Positions 8,334-15,616 of a stretch of 64,000 nucleotides of DNA are shown here, piece after piece (positions within the stretch are counted from its first letter, which is position 1; each line of letters starts with the position of its first letter). The stretch is from assembly GCF_000336995.1 (NCBI RefSeq), contig NZ_AOJI01000033.1, forward strand, positions 45,440 to 109,439, read 5' to 3'. The stretch is from Halorubrum aidingense JCM 13560. Its GTDB lineage: Archaea; Halobacteriota; Halobacteria; Halobacteriales; Haloferacaceae. Made by a program: the position numbers and the translations under genes. The notes beneath the pieces were generated by a model that did not search any database, was not told the DNA's origin, and saw only the letters and a list, made by a program, of their open reading frames with translations.

Positions 8334-9719
8334 ATGCAGCTGTTCTGGCATCGACGCGACCCGCGGACTCGCGACAACGCGGGGCTCGCGGCGGCCGCGC
8401 GTTCGGGCGCGGTCGTCCCGGTGTTCGTGTACGACGCGGACCTGCTCGCGACGATCGGCGCCCGCCAGCGCGCGTTCTTTCTCCGGAGCGTGACGCGCCT
8501 GAAAGAGCGGTACCGCGAACTCGGCAGTGACCTGATCGTTCGCGCGGGCGATCCGGACGCGGTGCTCGTCGAACTCGCGGTCGAGCACGACGCGGAGACG
8601 GTGTTCTACAACGAGGGGTACCGACCGGCCTGCCGGAATCGCCAACGCGCGGTCGCGGCCGCCCTCTCGGACGCGGACGTCGCCACCGACCCCCGAACGG
8701 ACCTCGTGTTGGTCGATCCGGGTCGGTTAGCAGCGCGCTACGAGAATCACGGGCGGTTTCACGACGACTGGGTGGCAGTCCCGAAACACGACCCGTACCC
8801 CGAACCCGGCGTCGACGCGCTCGCGACCGTGCGCGACCGGACGCCGGTCCCGCAGTCGGAGGCCGATATCGACCTCCCCGACGCGGGGTACGAGGCGGCC
8901 CGCGAGCGGTTCGACGCGTTCCTCGAACGCGGGATTGTCTCGTACGGCGACACCCGCGACAACCTGCGTCGGGCTGTCGAGGCGCCGACGCACGCGGTCT
9001 CCCGCATGTCGCCGTACCTCGCGACGGGCGCGATCGGGATCCGGGAGATGTGGGCGGACGCGACGGCCGCCTACGACGCCGCGACCGGCGACGAGCGCCG
9101 CAACGTCGAGAAGTATCGCGACGAGCTGTCGTGGCGCGAACAGATGTACCACCTGTTGTACTACGCCCCCGATCTCGCCGTCTCCAACTACAAGTCGTTC
9201 CCCAACGAGATCGCGTGGCGCGACGACGACGCGGCCTTCGAGGCGTGGACGCGGGGCGAGACGGGCTACCCGCTCGTCGACGCCGGGATGCGCCAGTTGA
9301 ACGAAGAGGGGTACGTCCACAACCGACCGCGGCAGGTCGTCGCCAGCTTTCTGACGAAACACCTCCTGATCGACTGGCGGCGCGGGGCGCGCTACTTCAC
9401 GGCACAGCTGATCGATCACGATTACGCCTCGAACCACGGCGCGTGGCAGTGGATCGCCTCCACGGGCACGGACTCCGTCGACGTTCGCATCTTCGACCCG
9501 GTGAGCCAAATGGCGAAGTACGACAAGGGCGCCCACTTCGTGAAAGCGTACGTCCCGGAGCTTCGCGACGTGCCCGCCGAAACGATCGTCGACTGGCCCA
9601 CCCGTCCGCGGGCCGAGCGCACGGAGTTGGCGCCCGACTACGCGCACCCGATCGTCGACCGCGACGAGGGATACGAGCGGGCACGGCGCGTCTTCGAGGA
9701 AGCGCTCGGGAAGCGGTGA
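8334..9719 (+). CDS. phr: Deoxyribodipyrimidine photolyase (class I type)
   Basis: A 461-residue photolyase that uses blue light and FADH- to split cyclobutane pyrimidine dimers. The N-terminal Rossmann antenna domain starts MQLFWHRRDPRTRDN. The C-terminal FAD domain has the signature blocks WREQMYHLLYY, NRPRQVVASFLTKHLLIDWR, DYASNHGAWQWIASTGTDS and RIFDPVSQMAKYDKGAHFVK. The Asn and Trp positions in HGAWQWIAS are those that contact FAD and the dimer in class I enzymes. The ATG at 8334 is chosen because the family N-terminus begins there. Haloarchaea face strong sunlight and usually carry one or more such enzymes. A 6-4 photolyase or cryptochrome is less likely from these motifs. Confidence 0.93.
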   Translation: MQLFWHRRDPRTRDNAGLAAAARSGAVVPVFVYDADLLATIGARQRAFFLRSVTRLKERYRELGSDLIVRAGDPDAVLVELAVEHDAETVFYNEGYRPACRNRQRAVAAALSDADVATDPRTDLVLVDPGRLAARYENHGRFHDDWVAVPKHDPYPEPGVDALATVRDRTPVPQSEADIDLPDAGYEAARERFDAFLERGIVSYGDTRDNLRRAVEAPTHAVSRMSPYLATGAIGIREMWADATAAYDAATGDERRNVEKYRDELSWREQMYHLLYYAPDLAVSNYKSFPNEIAWRDDDAAFEAWTRGETGYPLVDAGMRQLNEEGYVHNRPRQVVASFLTKHLLIDWRRGARYFTAQLIDHDYASNHGAWQWIASTGTDSVDVRIFDPVSQMAKYDKGAHFVKAYVPELRDVPAETIVDWPTRPRAERTELAPDYAHPIVDRDEGYERARRVFEEALGKR

Positions 9720-9773
9720 CGCGGGTGAGTCGGCGCGGACGCGTCCAAAACTGACGCCGTTCCGTACCCGAGT

Positions 9774-9781
9774 CCTTTTTG
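9774..9781 (+). promoter_or_regulatory. Candidate TATA box for ilvA
   Basis: A CCTTTTTTG-type AT patch 25-32 nt before the ATG at 9806, consistent with a leaderless transcript. It supports choosing 9806 over the TTG at 9779. Confidence 0.4.
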
Positions 9782-9805
9782 AGCGACGCCGCGAACACCG
9801 GCGTC

Positions 9806-11086
9806 ATGTCCTCCGTCACCATCGCCGACGTCGAGGCCGCGGCCGATCGGCTCGACGCCGCGGCGATCGTCCAGCGCACGCCCGTCGAGCGGAGCCGGTC
9901 GCTGAGCGAGCGCTGCGGCGCCGACGTGTTCCTGAAAATGGAGCACCTCCAGCGCACCGGCTCGTTCAAGACGCGCGGCGCGTACAACGCGATCTCGCTG
10001 GCTGTCGACGGCGGTACTGAGAGGGACGGCGACGACTCCGGTGCGTCTGCGCCGCCGATCGACCGCGTGGTCGCCGCGAGCGCTGGCAACCACGCGCAGG
10101 GGGTCGCGCTCGCGGCGGCGGGCGCGGAAATCGACGCGACGATCGTGATGCCCGAGTCCGCGCCGGCGGCGAAGATCGAGGCGACCCGCGGGTACGGCGC
10201 CGAGGTCGTGCTCCGCGGGAGCGCGTTCCCGGAGGCGATGGCGCACGCGCGGACGCTGGTGGACGAGCCCGGTGTTCGCTTCGTTCACGCGTTCGACGAT
10301 CCGGACGTGGTCGCCGGGCAGGGGACGCTCGGATTGGAGCTGCTCGACCAGCTCCCGGCCGTCGACACCGTGCTCGTCCCGGTCGGCGGCGGCGGGCTCG
10401 CCGGCGGGGTCGCGACCGCGATCAAAGCGCGGTCGCCGGAGACGCGGGTGATCGGCGTTCAAACAGAGGGCGCCTCGACGCTCGCGGAGAGCCTCGCGGC
10501 CGGCGAACTGATCGCGCGCGAGGAGCCCGACACGATCGCCGACGGGATCGCGACCGGCGGCCTGAGCGACCTCACCCTCGGCCTCTTGGAGGCGCACCTC
10601 GACGACGTGGTGGTCGTCAGCGACGACGACGTGGCCGCCGCGATCTTGCTCCTCTTGGAGCGCGCCAAACAGATGGTCGAGGGCGCGGGGGCGACCGCCG
10701 CGGCCGCCCTGCTGGACGACGCGATCGTCGACGACCTCGATCTGGCCGGGGAGACCGTCGTCCCCCTGCTCTGCGGCGGCAACATCGACGTCACGACGCT
10801 GAAGGAGGTGGTGACGCACGCCTTGGTCGACCGCGATCAGCTGATCGAACTCGCCGTGCGGATCGACGACACGCCGGGAACGATGGGCGAGATCGCCACC
10901 CTGATCGGCGCCGAGCGCGCCAACATCCGGACGGTGCGCCACGAGCGAAGCCGACCCGACCTCCCGGTCGGCGACGCCGACCTCGTCTTCGAGGTGGAGA
11001 CCAGCGGCCCGGCCCACGTCGACCGCGTCCTGAACGCGGTGCGCGAGGCGGGCTACCCCGTCGAGTGGACGACGCAGGAAGCGTGA
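9806..11086 (+). CDS. ilvA: Threonine ammonia-lyase (threonine dehydratase) with ACT domain
   Basis: A 426-residue PLP enzyme that deaminates threonine to 2-oxobutanoate, entering isoleucine synthesis. The PLP lysine is Lys55 in SFKTRGAYNA, and the phosphate-binding glycine loop GGGGLAGG is at about 194-201. A C-terminal ACT domain covers about residues 347-421 (LAVRIDDTPGTMGEIATLIG), so feedback control by an amino acid is likely. The length and single ACT domain fit the shorter archaeal/catabolic-like form rather than the long bacterial form with two ACT-like modules. A serine/threonine dehydratase with broader specificity cannot be excluded. Confidence 0.9.
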   Translation: MSSVTIADVEAAADRLDAAAIVQRTPVERSRSLSERCGADVFLKMEHLQRTGSFKTRGAYNAISLAVDGGTERDGDDSGASAPPIDRVVAASAGNHAQGVALAAAGAEIDATIVMPESAPAAKIEATRGYGAEVVLRGSAFPEAMAHARTLVDEPGVRFVHAFDDPDVVAGQGTLGLELLDQLPAVDTVLVPVGGGGLAGGVATAIKARSPETRVIGVQTEGASTLAESLAAGELIAREEPDTIADGIATGGLSDLTLGLLEAHLDDVVVVSDDDVAAAILLLLERAKQMVEGAGATAAAALLDDAIVDDLDLAGETVVPLLCGGNIDVTTLKEVVTHALVDRDQLIELAVRIDDTPGTMGEIATLIGAERANIRTVRHERSRPDLPVGDADLVFEVETSGPAHVDRVLNAVREAGYPVEWTTQEA

Positions 11087-11100
11087 CGGGCGGCGCGGGC

Positions 11101-11242
11101 CATTTATAAACAACTGCGGCGGTGCGGTGGCGCGCGCCTTCGAGCGGCCGTTTATAAACGGCCGCGAGGAGCGCGTGCGAGGGACGCGGCGACCGAAGGG
11201 AGCCGCGAGGCTGGGGAGGCGTGAGGTGCGGGGCGGTGCGGA
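11101..11242 (+). repeat. Hairpin-bearing dispersed repeat, copy A
   Basis: First of three copies. Order of parts: CATTTATAAACAACTG box at the left edge; a 22-bp perfect palindrome at 11144-11165 (arm GCGGCCGTTTA) with TTTATAA in its centre; the conserved block GCGAGGGA; a second hairpin with arms GCGGC (11186-11190) and GCCGC (11202-11206); the most conserved core GAGGCTGGGGAGG (11207-11219); then a GTGCGG-rich tail. Copies B and C keep both hairpins with different arm sequences. Confidence 0.9.
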
Positions 11243-11404
11243 GCGAACGTTTGGAGACGTTCGCCGCGCCGTCGACGATTTATAATTGGGTGACTGATCC
11301 GATGGCGTCGATCGACCGATCCCGCCACCGTCGCCTCGTCACACTCGCGTCGACCCGTCGCCTCGACACCCGTCTCCCACCGTCGGCCTCGCCCGATCCG
11401 ACGA

Positions 11405-11411
11405 TTTAAAA
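11405..11411 (+). promoter_or_regulatory. TATA box of cysS
   Basis: TTTAAAA, 26-32 nt before the cysS ATG, with no room for a leader carrying a ribosome-binding site. A leaderless mRNA is expected. Confidence 0.65.
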
Positions 11412-11436
11412 GGCTCACCACGGCAATCACTCGATA

Positions 11437-12945
11437 ATGAGTCTCGTCGTTACCGACACCCTGGCAGACGAGCGCGTCGAGTTCACGGCCGACGGCGACG
11501 TCACGCTGTACGTCTGCGGGCTGACGGTGTCGGACGACCCCCACCTCGGACACGCCCGACTGTGGTTCCACGCCGACGTCCTCCACCGATGGCTCGAACA
11601 CATCGGCTACGATGTGCGCCACGTCGAGAACGTCACCGACGTCAACGAGAAGATCACCGCCCGCGTCGGCGAACGCGACGACTGGTCCGAAGAGCGCGAC
11701 GTCGCGGCGGCGTTCACCGCGACCACCTTCGACGCGATGCGCGGGCTGAACCTGCTGCGCGCGGAGGTGTACCCCCGCGTCACCGAGCACGTCCCCGAGA
11801 TCCGCGAGCTGGTCGAGACGCTGATCGAGAAGGGATACGCCTACGAGTCGAACGGTTCCGTCTACTTCGACGTCACGACCTTCGCGGAGTACGGCAAGCT
11901 CTCGAACCAGAACGTCGCGGACCTGGAGGCGCAGGGCGAACCCGACGAGCGGTCCGAGAAGCGCAACCCCGCCGACTTCGCGCTGTGGAAAGCCGACGGT
12001 GTGAGCGAGACCGCCGCCCGCGAGCACGCGAAACACGACCACGGCGCCGAGACGCCGACCGGCGAGACGTGGCCGTCGCCGTGGGGCGACGGCCGGCCCG
12101 GGTGGCACGTCGAGTGTTCGGCGATGTCGACGACGCACCTCGGTGACACCCTCGACATCCACATGGGCGGCCGCGACCTGGTCTTCCCGCACCACGAAAA
12201 CGAGATCGCGCAGTCGGAGGCGGCCACCGGCGAGCGGTTCGCCCGCCACTGGCTCCACGTCGGCCTGCTCGCGATGGACGGCGAGAAGATGTCCTCGTCG
12301 ATCGGCAACTTCTGGACCGTGCCGGACGCCCTCGACGAACTCGGCGTGAACGTCATCCGCACCTTCTACGCCGGGGCGGCCTACCGCTCCGAGCAGGCGC
12401 TCACCGAGGGGACGATCGCGGAGGCCGAGGAGCGCTGGGAGCGCCTCTCGCGCACCTACGACCGCGCCGTCGCGGCGCTCGACTCCGTCGACGCCCGCGC
12501 GAAGGCCGAAGACGGCGACCTCCGGGAGGCGGTCACCGACGCCCGCGATGACTTCGCGGCCGCGATGAACGACGACCTGAACCTGCGCGAGGCGACCGCG
12601 GCGCTGCTCGAACTCACCGACGCGGTGAATCGACACGTGGACGCGGTTGACGCCGACGCGGACGATGAGGCGACCAACGAGGCCGCCTACGACTACCGCG
12701 GCCTCCGCGAGGCGGTCGAGGCGTTCGCGGAACTCGGCGGCGACGTGTTGGGCCTCCAGTTCGAGGCCGAAAGCGACGGCGAGGTCGAACTCGCCGGCGA
12801 GCTGGTCGAACTGATTCTGGACGTGCGCGAGGCCGAGCGCGAGGCCGGCAACTACGAGCGCGCCGACGACCTCCGGGACGCGCTTCGTGACGTGGGTGTC
12901 GAGATCGAGGACGGGCCGGACGGCGCGACCTACCGGTTCGAGTAG
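11437..12945 (+). CDS. cysS: Cysteinyl-tRNA synthetase
   Basis: A 502-residue class I aminoacyl-tRNA synthetase charging tRNA-Cys. The HIGH-type motif is HLGH at residues 36-39, preceded by the zinc-site cysteine in LYVCGLTVSD. Further zinc ligands lie in WHVECSAMS and HHENEIAQSEA. The KMSKS-type loop is KMSSS at residues 284-288. The C-terminal helical anticodon region (YERADDLRDALRDVGVEIED) is complete. Length is normal for the family. The gene stands alone between two inverted copies of a dispersed repeat, with its own TATA box, and a perfect palindrome abuts its stop codon. Confidence 0.97.
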   Translation: MSLVVTDTLADERVEFTADGDVTLYVCGLTVSDDPHLGHARLWFHADVLHRWLEHIGYDVRHVENVTDVNEKITARVGERDDWSEERDVAAAFTATTFDAMRGLNLLRAEVYPRVTEHVPEIRELVETLIEKGYAYESNGSVYFDVTTFAEYGKLSNQNVADLEAQGEPDERSEKRNPADFALWKADGVSETAAREHAKHDHGAETPTGETWPSPWGDGRPGWHVECSAMSTTHLGDTLDIHMGGRDLVFPHHENEIAQSEAATGERFARHWLHVGLLAMDGEKMSSSIGNFWTVPDALDELGVNVIRTFYAGAAYRSEQALTEGTIAEAEERWERLSRTYDRAVAALDSVDARAKAEDGDLREAVTDARDDFAAAMNDDLNLREATAALLELTDAVNRHVDAVDADADDEATNEAAYDYRGLREAVEAFAELGGDVLGLQFEAESDGEVELAGELVELILDVREAEREAGNYERADDLRDALRDVGVEIEDGPDGATYRFE

Positions 12946-12961
12946 AACGCAAATTTGCGTT
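12946..12961. repeat. 16-bp perfect palindrome abutting the cysS stop
   Basis: AACGCAAATTTGCGTT begins at the first base after TAG (12943-12945). It could be a terminator hairpin or a protein-binding site; it lacks a following T tract longer than three. Confidence 0.7.
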
Positions 12962-13021
12962 TCACCAACGTGGCCATTATCGCGGCGACGACCGCCAAAG
13001 CCCCAGCTGTGAATGCGGCGC

Positions 13022-13151
13022 GACCGCACAGCACCTCATGCCTCCCCAGCCTCGCGGTTCCCTTCGGTCACCGCGTCCCTCGCACGCGCTCCTCACGCCC
13101 TCCGGGCGCTCGGAGGCGCGCGCCACGGCACCGCCGCATTTACTATAAATG
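13022..13151 (-). repeat. Hairpin-bearing dispersed repeat, copy B (inverted)
   Basis: Reverse-strand copy of the repeat at 11101. The core GAGGCTGGGGAGG is at 13041-13053 (minus). The second hairpin has arms GCGGT/ACCGC (plus-strand positions 13070-13074 and 13054-13058), a C-G to T-A pair change relative to copy A. The first hairpin has arms CCTCCG/CGGAGG (13099-13104 with 13111-13116) instead of the TTTATAA palindrome. The outer end is CATTTATAGTAAATG (13137-13151). Confidence 0.88.
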
Positions 13152-13210
13152 TCGTCGCTGGCCAGCGTATCTATTTAAATACCACGTCGCTCCGACGGTT
13201 CAGTGGGTCC

Positions 13211-14017
13211 CTACTCCAACACGTGTTGGGTGTCGTACGACCCGAGCACGCGGACCCAGCCGTTGTCGGCGATGGCTTCGATCTCCGCGATCGCCTGCTC
13301 CATGTGCTCCTCGTAGAGCCCGGCGTCGACGTCGAAGTGGAAGAGGTAGTCGCCGAGGCGCTCGCCGCTCGGGCGCGACTCGATCCGCGAGAGGTTGAGG
13401 TTCCGGTCGGCGAACGCCTCCAGCAGTTCCAAGAGGAGCCCGGGGTAGTTCGCGTTCGGGTAGACGATGATGGTCGTCTTCCCGCCCGCCTCCGATCGGG
13501 CCGACTCGGGCGCGACGACGAGGAACCGAGTCGCGTTGGAGGTGCGGTCCTGGATGTCCTCCGCGAGGATCTCTAAGTCGTCGCCGGCGTTATCCGGGTG
13601 GCCGATCCCGGCGACGCGAGCGTCCTCGCGGGCGCGTTCGACCCCGCGGGCCGTGGAGGCGACCGCTTCGAGCCCCGCGGACGGGTAGTTCGCCTCCAGC
13701 CAGTTGCGACACTGCGCGAGCGCCTGCGAGTGGCTGGCGACGACCTCGAACTCCGGCCCCTGTGCGAGGAGGGCGTGCCGGATCGGGGTGACGACCTCGC
13801 GGGTGACCGCGATGTCGTGGTCGGCGAGCGCATCGAGGCTCTCCGTGACGGAGCCCTCGATGCTGTTCTCGATGGGGACCACCCCGCGCTCGAACTCGCC
13901 GGACTCGACGGCGTCGACGATGGCGGTGACCGACTCGCGGAACGACACCTCGGCGGCGACGGCCCGCGCCGCACGGTGCGAGTACGTGCCGGCGGGACCG
14001 AGCGTGACGGCGTTCAT
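13211..14017 (-). CDS. pheA: Prephenate dehydratase
   Basis: A 268-residue stand-alone prephenate dehydratase converting prephenate to phenylpyruvate in phenylalanine synthesis. The start LGPAGTYSHRAARAVA is the family N-terminus. VPIENSIEGSV and the TRF motif (SNATRFLVV) are the catalytic-region signatures. A C-terminal ACT domain carries the ESRP motif (LSRIESRPSGERLGDYLFH) that in the family binds phenylalanine for feedback inhibition. There is no fused chorismate mutase, as in other archaea. A minus-strand box TTTTCTAA about 25-32 nt upstream of the ATG suggests leaderless transcription. Confidence 0.96.
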   Translation of the reverse strand: MNAVTLGPAGTYSHRAARAVAAEVSFRESVTAIVDAVESGEFERGVVPIENSIEGSVTESLDALADHDIAVTREVVTPIRHALLAQGPEFEVVASHSQALAQCRNWLEANYPSAGLEAVASTARGVERAREDARVAGIGHPDNAGDDLEILAEDIQDRTSNATRFLVVAPESARSEAGGKTTIIVYPNANYPGLLLELLEAFADRNLNLSRIESRPSGERLGDYLFHFDVDAGLYEEHMEQAIAEIEAIADNGWVRVLGSYDTQHVLE

Positions 14018-14056
14018 CGACCCTACCTATCAGACCACGTTAGAAAAGGGTGCGGG

Positions 14057-14584
14057 TCAGATCCCGTCGGTCGGCACCGCGTCCAGCGCGTCCTCCACGA
14101 CCCGGACGGCGGTCGCTCCGTCTCGCCGCCCGACGACCGCGACGAGCGCGTCGCCGGCGACCCCCGCGGCCGTTACCGCGACGTCGACGGCGGCCAGTCG
14201 GCGGAGCACGGCTCCGAGCGCCGCGGCGTCGACCTCGCCGGTCGCGAGGATCGCGGTGTCGCGCCCCTCGCTCGCGACGACCGCGCCGCCGACGCGGAGG
14301 AGTGGGGAAGCGTCTCCGGGAGCGTCTTCGAGGCCGTCACCGTCGACGACGCCGACCCCGCTCCGCATCGAGACGCTCGCGGCGCGGTCGGCGGTCGCGT
14401 AGTCGGGGAGGTCCTCGCGGAACCGGCGGAGCGCGGTCGCGATCGCGTCGACGTCGCCGTCGAGGTCGGCCTCCTCGGCGAGCCACGCCGCGGCGGCGCT
14501 GTGGTTCAACAGTCCCGCGCGGAGCGCGTCGCGGACGAACGGGCGGGCTCGGACCGCTTCTCGGGTCTCGGCTGCCAGCGACAT
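14057..14584 (-). CDS. Conserved haloarchaeal protein with an ACT-like C-terminal half
   Basis: A 175-residue protein of unknown function. The N-terminal 60 residues are helical (MSLAAETREAVRARPFVRDA). The C-terminal half (from about residue 100) alternates strands and helices with VLRRLAAVDVAVTAAGVAGD followed by ALVAVVGRRDGATAVRVVED, a pattern like an ACT or ACT-like regulatory domain. The family may be listed as DUF7523, but I am not certain. It sits 39 bp upstream of pheA on the same strand, so it may be cotranscribed with prephenate dehydratase and could link to amino-acid sensing; that is inference. Confidence 0.7.
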   Translation of the reverse strand: MSLAAETREAVRARPFVRDALRAGLLNHSAAAAWLAEEADLDGDVDAIATALRRFREDLPDYATADRAASVSMRSGVGVVDGDGLEDAPGDASPLLRVGGAVVASEGRDTAILATGEVDAAALGAVLRRLAAVDVAVTAAGVAGDALVAVVGRRDGATAVRVVEDALDAVPTDGI

Positions 14585-14713
14585 GCGTGCCTCTGCGACG
14601 CCGGGCAGTATTGCGGTTTCGGTCCCGACGAGCGCCGCCGGTCACGGGCCGAGCGCGGGTCGAGCGCGAGTCGGAAGCGAGCCGGCGTTCCCGCCGTCTC
14701 GCAGGCTCCGAAG

Positions 14714-14723
14714 TCCATAAGAG
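14714..14723 (+). promoter_or_regulatory. Candidate TATA box for cbiX
   Basis: TCCATAAGAG, 22-31 nt upstream of the cbiX ATG at 14745, in a GC-rich background. It fits a leaderless transcript. Confidence 0.35.
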
Positions 14724-14744
14724 CGGCGACCCCCCAGATCGGAT

Positions 14745-15614
14745 ATGCAGTCGCTCGTCATCGTCGCACACGGCTCACACCTCAACCCGGATTCGAGCGC
14801 GCCGACGTACGACCACGCGGACACGATCCGCGCGACCGGCGCCTTCGACGAGGTGAAGACCGGCTTCTGGAAGGAGGAGCCGCACTTCCGGGAGGTGCTC
14901 CGCACCGTCGAGGGCGACGACGTGTACGTCGTCCCGCTGTTCATCTCCGAGGGCTACTTCACCGAGCAGGTGATCCCCCGCGAACTCCGCCTCGACGGCT
15001 GGGACGTCGCCGAGTGGGACTCCGACGGTCTCTCGGCCGACCAGGCCACCCTCGTCGCCGAGGACATCGACCGAGCGGTCCACTACTGCGGCCCCGTGGG
15101 GACCCACCGCGCGATGACCGACGTGATCGTCCGGCGCGCGGAGTCCGTCACCGGCGACCCAAACGTGGGCGACGACTTCGGCCTCGCCGTCGTCGGTCAC
15201 GGCACCGAGCGCAACGAGAACTCGGCAAAGGCGATCGAGTACCACGCCGACCGGATCCGCGACCGCGACCGCTTCGACGAGGTGCGCGCGCTCTACATGG
15301 ACGAGGACCCCGAGGTCGACGACCTGCCCGAGTTCTTCGAGAGCGACGACGTCGTCTTGGTCCCGCTCTTCATCGCCGACGGCTATCACACCCAGGAGGA
15401 CATCCCCGAGGACGTCGGGCTCTGCGAGGACCACAGGCAGGGGTACGACGTGCCGACCGAGGTGGACGGCACCCGGATCTGGTACGCCGGCGCGGTCGGG
15501 ACCGAGCCCCTCATGGCCGACGTCATCCTCGAACGCGCGGCCGACGCCGGTGCCGACCTCGGGACCGCACTCGACGACGTGCGTGAAACGACCCGCGTCG
15601 CCACGGGGGACTGA
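14745..15614 (+). CDS. cbiX: CbiX-type sirohydrochlorin cobaltochelatase, duplicated domain
   Basis: A 289-residue chelatase of the CbiX/SirB family with two tandem CbiX domains (about 1-130 and 140-280). Metal-binding histidines lie in LVIVAHGSHLNPDSSAPTYD and AVVGHGTERNENSAKAIEYH, and the second-site motifs are VVPLFISEGYFTEQVIP and LVPLFIADGYHTQEDIP. Family members insert cobalt (or iron) into sirohydrochlorin or related tetrapyrroles at the start of anaerobic cobalamin or siroheme synthesis. The gene after it starts 2 bp downstream and belongs to the DR2241 Fe-S family, which in Deinococcus is fused to CbiX, so the two probably form a complex. Confidence 0.88.
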   Translation: MQSLVIVAHGSHLNPDSSAPTYDHADTIRATGAFDEVKTGFWKEEPHFREVLRTVEGDDVYVVPLFISEGYFTEQVIPRELRLDGWDVAEWDSDGLSADQATLVAEDIDRAVHYCGPVGTHRAMTDVIVRRAESVTGDPNVGDDFGLAVVGHGTERNENSAKAIEYHADRIRDRDRFDEVRALYMDEDPEVDDLPEFFESDDVVLVPLFIADGYHTQEDIPEDVGLCEDHRQGYDVPTEVDGTRIWYAGAVGTEPLMADVILERAADAGADLGTALDDVRETTRVATGD

Positions 15615-15616
15615 CC

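Larger units (their letters stand above)
11087..11436. other. 350-bp intergenic region between ilvA and cysS
   Basis: It holds repeat copy A (11101-11242), an adjoining 8-bp-arm hairpin at 11243-11264 (arms GCGAACGT/ACGTTCGC) and, near its right end, the cysS promoter. I see no gene in it; the short open frame over 11221-11409 is repeat-derived. Confidence 0.7.

Noticed and set aside
11221..11409. A 62-codon frame between ilvA and cysS
   Set aside because: It begins inside repeat copy A and has no recognisable protein features; the DNA is better explained as repeat plus cysS promoter.
13013..13576. Plus-strand frame running from repeat copy B into pheA
   Set aside because: It covers a repeat and then the antisense of pheA; coding bias belongs to pheA.
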